From Agreia pratensis (GTDB lineage: Bacteria; Actinomycetota; Actinomycetes; Actinomycetales; Microbacteriaceae): 64,000 nucleotides of DNA. The notes below the pieces were generated by a model, which made no database searches, had not been told where the DNA came from, and worked only from the letters and a program-made list of their open reading frames with translations. Both the position numbers and the translations under genes were made by a program. The stretch covers positions 186,001 to 250,000 of the forward strand of contig NZ_FXAY01000004.1 in NCBI RefSeq assembly GCF_900177685.1. Direction: 5' to 3'. Below, piece by piece: positions 55,155-64,000 of this stretch. Position 1 is the stretch's first letter, and each line of letters opens with the position of its first letter.

Positions 55155-55170
55155 TCGTTCACATGAACGA
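55155..55170. promoter_or_regulatory. Palindrome TCGTTCA-CA-TGAACGA, candidate TetR operator
   Basis: A perfect 7-bp dyad around CA, extending to 11 bp per side with one mismatch (TTG/TAA flanks). It sits 22 bp before the start of the operon that ends with a TetR gene. Classic position for a TetR operator overlapping the promoter. Confidence 0.65.
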
Positions 55171-55449
55171 TAAGGGAGATGCGCAGCTATGACCAGCTTG
55201 TCGATCCGCCCTGAGGGGCGTCCGTTCGGCGGCGAGTGCCTTCGATCAGCCCTGGTACGCGCATCGGTGGACCGATCGATCTGGTCGAGTTTTTACACAG
55301 CTGTAACCCGGTATCTCGAATCCTTGCAGCTCGAGTGGCTGCTTTTGACTCGTGATGCTCCGGACCGATCCACACTTTCCATTTCTCACTCCAGTAGGGT
55401 GTCGGAGGCGAGCGGGAGCTTCGCCGTCGCACGAAAGGGAGGCCAGACA
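55171..55449. other. Intergenic region between divergent peptide operon and hydrolase-fold gene
   Basis: The gap between the two start codons (55134-55449) is 316 bp. Besides the palindrome it holds TTGACT near 55346 and TAGGGT at 55395-55400, a plausible -10 for the rightward gene, and a GGGAGG ribosome-binding site at about 55438-55443. An open frame from 55189 has no coding signature. No RNA gene was recognised. Confidence 0.45.
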
Positions 55450-56001
55450 ATGACCGAAAACCAGATCTTCGAACCCGATGCGCACGCGATCTCGTACGCG
55501 GTGGAGGGGAACGGACCGACGGTCGTTCTGGTCGCCGACAAGGGGCTTCCCATCGACTATCTCGGCACGCTCGCCCACATCCTCGTCGAAGAAGACTTCC
55601 GGGTTCTGCGCATCGCGGCAGGCAGCGCCTCGGTGCACGACCTCGCCAGCTGCGTCGTCGAGATCATGGATGCCGTGGGCATCGAGGATGCATGGCTGGG
55701 TGGCCACGGGTTCGGCGGATCCGTTGCTCGCGCCGTGGCCCTGGACTTCCACGACCGCGTCAACGGCGTGCTGCTGCTCGGCGTGGAAGCCGGCGACCCG
55801 ACGCTGGCCGAGGGTCTGCCCGTTCTGGTCATCCAGGGTTCTGAAGACCAGGTCAACCCGCCTGCGAACGGCGAGGCGCTGCAGGCGGCGGCTCCCGACC
55901 GCGTCAGCGTTGTCTCCATCGACGGCGGCGGCCACATGTTCCCCTCCGAGAACGTCGGTGCCACCTCGTGGGCGATCGAGGACTACCTCGACTGGGACTG
56001 A
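55450..56001 (+). CDS. Short alpha/beta-hydrolase-fold protein lacking the nucleophile serine
   Basis: 183 aa, shorter than ordinary alpha/beta hydrolases (250-300 aa), with no room for a lid domain. The nucleophile elbow reads GGHGFGGSVA, so Gly87 replaces the expected Ser in G-x-S-x-G. The later acid position (IQGSEDQVNPP, Asp133) and the His (GGGHMFPSE, His162) are kept. A hydrolytic role is therefore doubtful; a binding, lyase-like or regulatory role is possible. Start at 55450 set by GGGAGG upstream. It lies 102 bp before the ABC-F gene on the same strand. Confidence 0.75.
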   Translation: MTENQIFEPDAHAISYAVEGNGPTVVLVADKGLPIDYLGTLAHILVEEDFRVLRIAAGSASVHDLASCVVEIMDAVGIEDAWLGGHGFGGSVARAVALDFHDRVNGVLLLGVEAGDPTLAEGLPVLVIQGSEDQVNPPANGEALQAAAPDRVSVVSIDGGGHMFPSENVGATSWAIEDYLDWD

Positions 56002-56103
56002 GTTCTTCCGCACCGAACGCGGCGGTTCTCGCCGAGAGCGGTGGCCGCACCACCGCGTTCGGCGACAACACCCGCGCTCGACGATGCACTGAAGGAATAC
56101 CCC

Positions 56104-57699
<1,596 letters not shown>

Positions 57700-57732
57700 A
57701 GCCCCCGGTGGTGCCGCGCACCGTTCCTGTCG

Positions 57733-58152
57733 TTAGGTCGTTCTGTTTACCCTGCTGCGTTCTTGAGGAGAAGGGCGTCCGAACCAGATCCAGAGGGCGC
57801 GAGCGGTCACGAAGATGATCGCCGCGAACAGGCTTTGACTGACGACTCCGAACACGGAGAGTCCGCCGATCACGACGAAGACGGTCCAGTTCACCGCGAT
57901 GTCGGCGATGATCACGGCGACGCCGAGTGCGATGCCGGAGCGCCGTCGAAAGATGATCAGCGCAGCGGTGACCGGGTCGAGAAGTGTGAGCGTCACCCAG
58001 AACAGCCGGACGCCGAGAGGGAAGCCGCTGTAGATGTCCCATCCGCCGAAGATCAGATCCGCCGTGTGGGTGGTCGTTCCAACGAGAAAGCCGATCACCC
58101 ACGCCGCTTGGAACGCTCTGGGCGCTCGTGTGGATGCGCTGAGGGCGATCAT
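57733..58152 (-). CDS. Small four-helix membrane protein, function unknown
   Basis: 139 aa with four hydrophobic segments (about 15-33, 45-62, 70-92, 98-120). Not recognised as a named family. ATG 58152 gives a compact membrane protein; a longer frame upstream runs antisense to the cupin gene and is unlikely. It is convergent with the ABC-F gene and divergent from the cupin lipoprotein. Confidence 0.6.
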   Translation of the reverse strand: MIALSASTRAPRAFQAAWVIGFLVGTTTHTADLIFGGWDIYSGFPLGVRLFWVTLTLLDPVTAALIIFRRRSGIALGVAVIIADIAVNWTVFVVIGGLSVFGVVSQSLFAAIIFVTARALWIWFGRPSPQERSRVNRTT

Positions 58153-58176
58153 CCGCTCATCATAACGAGCCGAACT

Positions 58177-58200
58177 CACTACGCTGTGTAGCACTACGCG
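58177..58200. promoter_or_regulatory. Direct repeat CACTACGC x2 upstream of cupin gene
   Basis: Two copies of CACTACGC spaced 15 bp start to start, with an internal CTAC-N5-GTAG dyad. It lies in the 80-bp divergent promoter region and may be an operator; there is no candidate regulator nearby. Confidence 0.3.
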
Positions 58201-58231
58201 CGATTCGACAGAGCTGTCCGAAAGGCTGACC

Positions 58232-58741
58232 ATGAAAGCGTCCCGACCTCGCCTCCGCGATCGTGCCGGCACAACCGCCCTTCTCCTTGCCGTGGTCCTC
58301 GCACTGTCGGCGTGCTCGACGACGGCCGACGCACCTGCCGTGACGGCCTCCGAATCGCCCACCGAGTCGCATGCTCCCGTCGAGGCCGTTGATCTCGCGG
58401 CGGGTGAACAGGATGCGCCGGTCGAGGTCTCCGTATCCGGTGACGACGGGGTGGGGGTCACCTTTCGCGAGATCACCCTGGCGCCAGGCGCATCCACCGG
58501 GGTGCACTGCCACTACGGGCAGCTGGTCGCCGTGGTATCCGAGGGAACGCTCACGCACTATGCCGACATCTATCCGAGTGGCGTGCACGTCTACAAGGCC
58601 GGAGACAGCATTATCGAAGGAGTTGGCTATCGTCACGAGGGGCGGAACGAAGGCGACGAGAACGTCGTTCTCTGGGTGACCTACATCATTCCGGAGGGCA
58701 AGCCTCTCGCCGAGACCGACCTCTCGCACTGCGACGCGTAG
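58232..58741 (+). CDS. Cupin-domain lipoprotein
   Basis: 169 aa. N-terminal signal peptide ending in the lipobox LSAC (Cys about 28), a Pro/Ser/Thr spacer, then a single cupin barrel. Motif 1 appears as GASTGVHCHYGQLVAVVSEG with the His-x-His metal pair; the second motif His is in GYRHEGRNEG. Extracytoplasmic, likely metal-binding. Whether it is an enzyme or a sensor is unknown. GAAAGG precedes the ATG. The next membrane-protein gene follows 46 nt downstream. Confidence 0.8.
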   Translation: MKASRPRLRDRAGTTALLLAVVLALSACSTTADAPAVTASESPTESHAPVEAVDLAAGEQDAPVEVSVSGDDGVGVTFREITLAPGASTGVHCHYGQLVAVVSEGTLTHYADIYPSGVHVYKAGDSIIEGVGYRHEGRNEGDENVVLWVTYIIPEGKPLAETDLSHCDA

Positions 58742-58787
58742 CCCGAGGTGCCCAGCTAGAGAGAACAGTCCAGGGGGAGTACGAACG

Positions 58788-59537
58788 ATGACGCGCCATC
58801 CGCACAGAAAGCTCATGCCCGATGTGAGGCTGTGGACGGGAATCGCCGCCGTCGCGGTCGCGTTGCTCACGGTCACCGAGTTCTCGGTGCAGGTCTTCGT
58901 CGTGGGCGCACGGCCGAGCCTCGACGACGAGCTGGCCCTCGTCGACTTCATGACGAGAACGAGCAATGGCACACTCCTCACGATTCTCATCGACACCATG
59001 CTCATGGCGGCGCTCATCGTCTTTCTCGCGGGCTTCCGTCAGCTGATCACGCACGCCGAGGTCGCCCTGCAGTGGGTCGCCGACCTGGCATACGGCGCCG
59101 GGCTCGTCTTCGTGGCGGTGACGCTCGTCGGCGATGCTATGGAGGCGGGCACGGCTCTCGACGTGACCGGAATGGCGGGCGACTACTCCGTTCTGCGTGC
59201 CCTGACCGTAGGCCATACCGTTCTCTTCGGGTCGATCGGATGCGTGTTGACGGCTCTGGTCGCGGCCGCAAGCGCCTATGTGACGCTCGGCTCCGAGGCC
59301 CTGCCTCGCTGGACTGGATGGCTCGCCTACGCGGTGGCGGCGCTGAACCTGCTCGCCGTTCCGACGATGTTCGGGGGAACCGATCCCGCATCGTTCTTCG
59401 CCGCAGGGGGAGCGGGAACAGCTCTGTTCGCCACCTTCCCGTGGCTGGTGTGGGTCACGGCGATCGGAGTCGTGACGATTCGCGATCGGCGCCGACCCTA
59501 TGACGTTCCCGCCGACGGTGCCGTTGCGGCGACCTGA
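58788..59537 (+). CDS. Multi-pass membrane protein, function unknown
   Basis: 249 aa with about six hydrophobic helices (about 18-40, 62-84, 90-108, 135-160, 175-195, 205-232). GGGGGAG precedes the ATG. The layout resembles small actinobacterial integral membrane proteins of unknown role. It probably shares a transcript with the cupin lipoprotein. Confidence 0.65.
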   Translation: MTRHPHRKLMPDVRLWTGIAAVAVALLTVTEFSVQVFVVGARPSLDDELALVDFMTRTSNGTLLTILIDTMLMAALIVFLAGFRQLITHAEVALQWVADLAYGAGLVFVAVTLVGDAMEAGTALDVTGMAGDYSVLRALTVGHTVLFGSIGCVLTALVAAASAYVTLGSEALPRWTGWLAYAVAALNLLAVPTMFGGTDPASFFAAGGAGTALFATFPWLVWVTAIGVVTIRDRRRPYDVPADGAVAAT

Positions 59538-59600
59538 TGTGTTGTATGAACTCGGTGCACTGAGCGGCCAGGCACGTGGCCGCCCAGAAGACCCGCGGTT

Positions 59601-60014
59601 CTAGACCGAGGTCGTGGAATGACGTCTCACATAGGTGCAGTCGAAGTTCGTTCCGATCACCGTTCCGTCGTCGTAGTACTCGGCGACATCGAGCATGAAG
59701 TCGACGGTCTCGTCGATCATCTCGTCGGCCTCGTGCGGCGACAGAGATCGCAGCCACCCGCCGTCAGAGAGACTCGACTCGACAGCCAGTCGCACGTCGT
59801 CTTCGCTCAGCGCTGTGTCGCGTACGAGCGCCGTGGTTGTCGCGCGATGCGACGCAAGGCCCGAGAAACCTCGGCTGCACCCGCATCCGTTCTCGGGATC
59901 GAGTCGATCTCGATCGCAGATGATTCCGAAGGTGACGATCTCGCCCTCGATGCACCAGTTGTAGTCGTCGCCACGCGCCCCATTGTCGAGACTCGTCGCA
60001 CGCAGTATTTTCAT
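59601..60014 (-). CDS. Cys/Asp-rich cytosolic protein of actinobacterial hypothetical family
   Basis: 137 aa, acidic, no signal or membrane helix. It starts MKILRATSLDNGARGDDYNW and contains CDRDRLDPENGCGCSRGFSG, a Cys cluster, then GLASHRATTTA. The overall pattern is familiar from actinobacterial hypothetical proteins (I think DUF7715, not certain). The Cys cluster could hold a metal. ATG 60014 was chosen because AAGGA precedes it at good spacing. Divergent from the CopC-like gene. Confidence 0.6.
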   Translation of the reverse strand: MKILRATSLDNGARGDDYNWCIEGEIVTFGIICDRDRLDPENGCGCSRGFSGLASHRATTTALVRDTALSEDDVRLAVESSLSDGGWLRSLSPHEADEMIDETVDFMLDVAEYYDDGTVIGTNFDCTYVRRHSTTSV

Positions 60015-60087
60015 TCGGCATCCTTTCAATCGATGTGCTGAGACCGTAGACGCACCCTCCGACACCGCGCGCTCGCAGGCCGTCGGC

Positions 60088-60093
60088 TATCGT
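60088..60093 (+). promoter_or_regulatory. -10 box (TATCGT) for CopC-like gene
   Basis: TATCGT followed by 7 nt and GTG at 60101; leaderless spacing. An in-frame GTG at 60092 overlaps the box and is disfavoured. Confidence 0.5.
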
Positions 60094-60100
60094 GGGGCGC

Positions 60101-60844
60101 GTGACTCGACGCCTCTTCGCCCTGCCCTCCGCGCTTGCCGCGACCGCCCTTCTCGGCGCGGCCCTCGTGCTTGCCGGCGCATCGAGTGCCTCTGCGCATG
60201 ACGCGCTCGAGTCGTCGACTCCGGCCGCCGGCGAGGTCGTCACGGCCGATCCGACCGTGGTCTCACTGACCTACAGCGACGAACTCATCACTCTCGGCGG
60301 CGACACGAGCGCGTTCGCGATTCAGGTGACGGATGCGTCGGGCGCGTTCCACGAGAACGGGTGCGTCGTCGTCGACGGGACCGTCGCATCCACGGGAGTC
60401 GCTCTGGGTGACCCCGGAACGTACACCGCCACGTGGCAGGTCGTCTCGAGCGATGGACACCCCACATCGGGCAGCTACACCTTCGAGTACCAGCCCGTGG
60501 ACACGGGCAACTCGCTGCCCGGCATGGCGGCTGCCCCCGCCTGCGGTGCGCAGTGGGCTGGCTCGCCGAAAGAGGACTCCGCTCCGGCGCCCGAGGCGAC
60601 GCCGGAGCCCTCGATGACCACGATGTCCGAAGCGCCCGTACCGGCACTCACCGCGACGGCCGACCCCGCGGGTGACGGCGAACAGGGCGACGATGCCAGC
60701 CGAATCGGCGTCGCAATAGCGGTCTCGATCGCCGGCCTTGCGCTGATCGTGACCGTGATTGTGCTCACGGTGCGACGAATCCGGCGAGACCCGTTCGAGA
60801 AGCCGCAGGCGCCGAAGGGCGACGACGGAGATTCCGAGCAGTAG
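60101..60844 (+). CDS. CopC-domain protein with C-terminal membrane anchor (YcnJ/YobA-like)
   Basis: 247 aa: signal peptide ending ASSASAHDAL, so the mature protein begins with the His of the CopC Cu(II) site. The CopC beta-sandwich follows (LESSTPAAGEVVTADPTVVSLTYSDEL, GTYTATWQVVSSDGHPTSGSYTFEY), then a Pro/Ala/Thr linker and one transmembrane helix (about 205-228) with a basic tail. CopC proteins bind copper outside the membrane. The second conserved element DGHP is present. Convergent with the iron ABC importer, 10 nt between stops. Confidence 0.87.
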   Translation: MTRRLFALPSALAATALLGAALVLAGASSASAHDALESSTPAAGEVVTADPTVVSLTYSDELITLGGDTSAFAIQVTDASGAFHENGCVVVDGTVASTGVALGDPGTYTATWQVVSSDGHPTSGSYTFEYQPVDTGNSLPGMAAAPACGAQWAGSPKEDSAPAPEATPEPSMTTMSEAPVPALTATADPAGDGEQGDDASRIGVAIAVSIAGLALIVTVIVLTVRRIRRDPFEKPQAPKGDDGDSEQ

Positions 60845-60854
60845 TCGGAGCCGG

Positions 60855-61622
60855 TCACTCCCGTCTGGAGAAGGTGATGACAGGGTGGCCGCGGCGCGCA
60901 TCACGCGTGATCGAGGCAACGACTCCGTAGACCTCGGAGATGAGGTCTGCGGTGAGTACGTCGCTCGGTGCACCCGCGGCGACCACGCGGCCCTCCTGCA
61001 GCACGACGACGACGTCGCAGTACATGGCAGCGAGGTTCAGGTCGTGGATCGCTATGACGGTGGTGACCGGAAGAGCGCACACGAGCTCGAGAAGCTCGAG
61101 CTGGTGGCGCACGTCGAGGTGGTTTGTCGGCTCGTCGAGAAGCAGTTCGCGCGGTTCCTGCGCGAGGGCCCTCGCGATCTGAGCGCGCTGGCGCTCGCCG
61201 CCCGACAGCGTGTGCCAGAGGCGCCCGGCTTGATCGAGCAGGCCAACGTGTGCCAGAGCGCTGTCTACGGCGTCTTCATCGGCGCTGGTGCCTCCTCCGA
61301 GCGCGGTCCGGTGCGGGATGCGGCCGAGCCTCACGATGTCGCGCACGGTGATGTCGACCTCGGTATCGGCGTGCTGTGTGACGGATGCGACCGATCGTGC
61401 GACATGGCGACGACCAACGGAGGCGAGGTCGACGCCGTCGAGCGTGACGAACCCCGACGTCGGTCTGACGAGACCGTGCAGCACCCTCAACAGAGAGGAC
61501 TTGCCCGAACCATTCGGCCCGAGCAGACCGACGGTCTGTCCAGGCTCGGGATGCAGGGTCGCGCCGTCTACGACGAGCACGCCATTGCGGCTCCAGGTCA
61601 CCTGCTCGGCGTGGAGCGTCAT
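60855..61622 (-). CDS. Iron-siderophore/heme ABC transporter ATP-binding protein (FecE type)
   Basis: 255-aa ATPase: Walker A GPNGSGKSSLLRVL, signature LSGGERQRAQIARALA, Walker B ELLLDEPTNHLD and switch IAIHDLNLAAMYCD. Typical of FecE/FhuC subunits. ATG 61622 overlaps the permease stop (ATGA); the longer frame is antisense shadow. Last gene of the iron importer operon, presumably controlled by the iron box at 63813. Confidence 0.92.
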   Translation of the reverse strand: MTLHAEQVTWSRNGVLVVDGATLHPEPGQTVGLLGPNGSGKSSLLRVLHGLVRPTSGFVTLDGVDLASVGRRHVARSVASVTQHADTEVDITVRDIVRLGRIPHRTALGGGTSADEDAVDSALAHVGLLDQAGRLWHTLSGGERQRAQIARALAQEPRELLLDEPTNHLDVRHQLELLELVCALPVTTVIAIHDLNLAAMYCDVVVVLQEGRVVAAGAPSDVLTADLISEVYGVVASITRDARRGHPVITFSRRE

Positions 61623-62659
61623 GTGCGCCTCCTCCGCCGGGCCAGCAACGCTATGAACACGGGAACGCCGACGAGAGCTGTGCCGACGCCGACCGGCAGC
61701 GGGGTCGGCGAGAAGGCGACCCTCGACCCGGCATCGACCCAGACCATGAAGATCGCGCCGATGATCGCGGTCGCGGGAACGAGCCGCGCGTGCCGAGGGC
61801 CGACGAGCAGCCGAGCGGCGTGCGGCAGGACGAGCCCCACGAAGCCGACGGCGCCGGCCACACTCACGAGCGTGGCCGTGATGAGGGCGGTCGCGACCAG
61901 CAGCACGGCACGGGTGCGGGTGACGTGGATGCCGAGCGAGGCCGCAACGTCGTCGCCGAACGCGAACGCATCGAGTGCGTGGGCGTACCGCAGGCACACG
62001 ATAGAACCGACGACGACCACGATCGCGCAGAGTGCGACGTCGTCCCATCGCATTCCCTCAAGCGAGCCCAACAGCCAGAACATCACACCGCGCGTCTCGT
62101 CCGAGTCGGCGAAGGCGAAGATGATCAGCGAGGTGACGGCCGAAAAGAGCTGAGTGCTCGCGACCCCGGCGAGCACCACGCGATCTGTGCCGCCGCCAGA
62201 CAGTCGCGCCAGCAGCAGAACGAGGCCGAACGCGATCAGTGCTCCGATGAACGCGCCGCCCGAGAGTCCTATCGCCGCGCCGCCCAGTCCCAGCACACCG
62301 ATCACCACGGCGCCCGTCGATGCGCCCGACGAGATACCGAGGATGAACGGATCAGCCAGAGGGTTGCGCAGCAGCGACTGCATGATGACGCCGCAGAGTC
62401 CCAGGCCGGCGCCGCACGCGGCGGCGACGAAGGCGCGGGGCAGACGTTCCTCCCAGACGATCGCGTTCTTCGATACCTTGACCGCGATGTCCGTGAACCC
62501 GAGATGGTTGGTGACGATATCCCGCACGTTCACGAGCAGGATGTCCGCCGGTCCGAGCGTGATCGCCACACCGACCGAGACCAGCAGGAGAGCCAGTCCG
62601 GCAAGCACGAGCATCGCTGCGATCACCGCCCTGCGCGAGCGTGAGGCCGACCGCGTCAC
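61619..62659 (-). CDS. Iron-siderophore/heme ABC transporter permease (FecCD family)
   Basis: 346 aa, about nine to ten helices. FecCD motifs: RLPRAFVAAACGAGLGLCGVIMQSLLRNPLADPFILGISSGAS, and GFVGLVLPHAARLLVG near the end. The start is taken as GTG 62659; the sequence between it and the binding-protein stop (41 nt) holds no better start. A single permease gene implies a homodimer. Confidence 0.9.
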   Translation of the reverse strand: MTRSASRSRRAVIAAMLVLAGLALLLVSVGVAITLGPADILLVNVRDIVTNHLGFTDIAVKVSKNAIVWEERLPRAFVAAACGAGLGLCGVIMQSLLRNPLADPFILGISSGASTGAVVIGVLGLGGAAIGLSGGAFIGALIAFGLVLLLARLSGGGTDRVVLAGVASTQLFSAVTSLIIFAFADSDETRGVMFWLLGSLEGMRWDDVALCAIVVVVGSIVCLRYAHALDAFAFGDDVAASLGIHVTRTRAVLLVATALITATLVSVAGAVGFVGLVLPHAARLLVGPRHARLVPATAIIGAIFMVWVDAGSRVAFSPTPLPVGVGTALVGVPVFIALLARRRRRT

Positions 62660-62700
62660 GGGCGTCGTCGCGTCGTCGAGTGCCGGAGGCGGGGCGGTGC

Positions 62701-63744
62701 TCAGAGTTCGTCCTTGTGCTCGCGCAGCCAGGACTGGATCTTCTCGAGGCCGTCGACGAACCGGATCGACGGATTCAGTTCGGCGCCGTGAAGCACGATG
62801 TATCGCTTATTGCGCACGGCATCGATCGTCTGGGTGAGCGGGTCCGATTCGAGGAAGCTGATCTTGTCGTCGAGACGGTCGCCGGGAAAACGGTCGCGCT
62901 GCAGATCACCGAGCACGAGGACATGTGGATCCCTGTCGGCGACGGCCTCCCAGGTGGTGGCGGGCCAGTCCTCGGGAGAGCTCGAGAACACGTTGTCGAG
63001 GTCGACGGTCTTCGCGAGCAGGCCGGCCGCACTGAGTCCGCCGGCCATGTAGGGGGTCTTCGTGTCGGCAAACCAGAAAGCGACCGTCGCGCCGGCGAAA
63101 TCGACGCCTTCCGTCGCCGCGGCGGCCCGGGTCTTCAACCCGTCGATGAGTGTCGCGGCACGGTCGGGAACGTCGAAGATCGCGCCCAGTTCAGTGATCT
63201 CCTCATACAGTGCATCGATCGTGAGCGCATGGGTTCGGGTGCCACCGCCGTTGATGCTGATGCCGTTGTCGCAGTCTGTCGGAGAGAGGTAGCTGCCGAT
63301 GCCGGTCTCGGCGAAGCGCTCACGGCTGGCGACACCTCCCTGGGCGAAGTGCCGGCCGAACGAGGCGGTCACGAAGTCCGGATCCGTGCCCAGCACGACC
63401 TCGTAGCTCGGAGCGTTATCAGACAGACGCGGAACCCCTGAGTTCGCGGCAGCGAGTGAATCGAGCACGGGGTCGGTCCATGAGGCTGTTCCGACCAGGT
63501 GATCGGCGAGTCCCAGCGAGAGCAGGATCTCGGTGGAGTCCTGGTCGAGGGAGACGACGCGCTGCGGGGGCGCTGTGACGACGGTCTGGGTGCCGCAATT
63601 GTCGATGGTGAGTGGGTAGGTGGTCGATCCTTGTCCGGAGGTAGAGGTCGGGCTGGTCTCGACGGCCTCGGATGCGCCACACCCCGAGAGGCCGATGGCG
63701 AGAAGTGATGCGAGGGCAAGGGTGATGGCGGCGCGCTGCTGCAC
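62701..63744 (-). CDS. Iron-siderophore/heme ABC transporter substrate-binding lipoprotein
   Basis: 347 aa. Signal peptide with lipobox LSGC (Cys about 22), then the class III binding-protein fold: PQRVVSLDQDSTEILLSLGLADHLVG, VVLGTDPDFVTASFG, long linking helix and WEAVADRDPHVLVLGD. GTG 63744 has AAGGAG at good spacing. It heads the operon; the promoter contains an iron box, so uptake of ferric siderophore or heme under iron limitation is inferred. Confidence 0.9.
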   Translation of the reverse strand: MQQRAAITLALASLLAIGLSGCGASEAVETSPTSTSGQGSTTYPLTIDNCGTQTVVTAPPQRVVSLDQDSTEILLSLGLADHLVGTASWTDPVLDSLAAANSGVPRLSDNAPSYEVVLGTDPDFVTASFGRHFAQGGVASRERFAETGIGSYLSPTDCDNGISINGGGTRTHALTIDALYEEITELGAIFDVPDRAATLIDGLKTRAAAATEGVDFAGATVAFWFADTKTPYMAGGLSAAGLLAKTVDLDNVFSSSPEDWPATTWEAVADRDPHVLVLGDLQRDRFPGDRLDDKISFLESDPLTQTIDAVRNKRYIVLHGAELNPSIRFVDGLEKIQSWLREHKDEL

Positions 63745-63812
63745 GTCGGGCTCCTTCGTTCGGGTGGGGGAGTCAGGTCAGGGGCCGTATCGAACAACGA
63801 CGCCCGGCGAGA

Positions 63813-63831
63813 TAAGGATAGCCTTACCTGA
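63813..63831. promoter_or_regulatory. IdeR/DtxR-type iron box
   Basis: Read on the minus strand, the 19-mer matches the consensus TTAGGTTAGGCTAACCTAA at 15 of 19 positions. It lies 69 bp upstream of the binding-protein start. Iron-dependent repression of the operon is expected. Confidence 0.75.
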
Positions 63832-63846
63832 CTCACCACGCAGAAC

Positions 63847-64000
63847 TCAGCGAGATTGGCGGCGTTTCCCCACCCTCGGGGCTCCCTTGACGACGGGGGT
63901 TCGCCCCTTGCCCTTCGAGGCCTTCGCCTTTCCGCCCGCCTGGGGAGCCGTGATGGTGGAGTTTCCCGTCGATTTTGCGAGGTCTGCCGCTGCCTTCTCG
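63847..64000 (-). CDS. C-terminal fragment of an unidentified basic protein (cut by window edge)
   Basis: On the minus strand a frame is open from the window edge to TGA at 63847-63849. The 50-odd residues are Lys/Gly/Ala-rich and end RTPVVKGAPRVGKRRQSR, a low-complexity basic tail of the kind seen on nucleic-acid-binding proteins such as helicases. The body lies outside the window, so no identity can be given. G/C-rich third positions support real coding. Confidence 0.45.
   Translation of the reverse strand, partial: EKAAADLAKSTGNSTITAPQAGGKAKASKGKGRTPVVKGAPRVGKRRQSR

Overview
The window looks like chromosome of a high-GC actinobacterium, most likely a member of the Microbacteriaceae. Supporting points are GC-rich coding with G/C-ending codons, mycothiol chemistry (mca), actinobacterial families (DUF4307, DUF4245, PIN-PhoH, a DUF6264-like protein), an IdeR/DtxR-type iron box and many probable leaderless genes. 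No rRNA, tRNA, CRISPR array, transposase or integrase was seen.

Layout. 1-6.3 kb: partial flavin reductase, lpd, a RecQ/dGTPase-like pair and tandem crcB fluoride channels. 6.3-8.5 kb: a secreted Ig-like/multi-pass membrane protein. 8.65-14.5 kb: a translationally coupled operon of TetR, MFS, PLP amino acid deaminase/aldolase-like enzyme, lactone oxidase-like flavoprotein and GH1 glycosidase. 14.5-18 kb: lipase, lemA-htpX and a YcaQ/AlkX-type DNA glycosylase. 18.2-22.2 kb: a four-gene ABC importer. 22.2-26.8 kb: AI-2E family transporter, ilvA, greA, DUF4307, mca and a small membrane protein. 26.75-30.8 kb: a second TetR/MFS sugar-type cassette. 30.85-46.1 kb: a housekeeping block (hemolysin III, uppS, phoH2, prepilin peptidase, fumC, carbonic anhydrase, xseBA, ispH, fba, glpX, rmuC, exonuclease, ychF) whose order recalls the greA-to-ychF stretch of Mycobacterium tuberculosis.

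46.05-47.32 kb is the most unusual place. The 3' end of ychF is duplicated as a 37-bp direct repeat. Between the copies lie about 1.2 kb of lower-GC DNA carrying a truncated reading frame and an orphan 302-aa protein with an RNxxxH motif typical of HEPN ribonucleases. This looks like a small integrated defence or toxin cassette.

47.3-55.1 kb: a six-gene operon (peptide ABC importer, CocE/S15 hydrolase, TetR) preceded by a strong palindrome. 55.4-60.8 kb: an alpha/beta-hydrolase-fold protein lacking the nucleophile serine, an ABC-F ATPase, small membrane proteins, a cupin lipoprotein and a CopC-like protein. 60.8-63.8 kb: an iron-siderophore or heme ABC importer with an iron box in its promoter.

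At least thirteen genes show TANNNT followed 6-8 nt later by the start codon, the expected picture for leaderless transcripts. This helped choose several starts.
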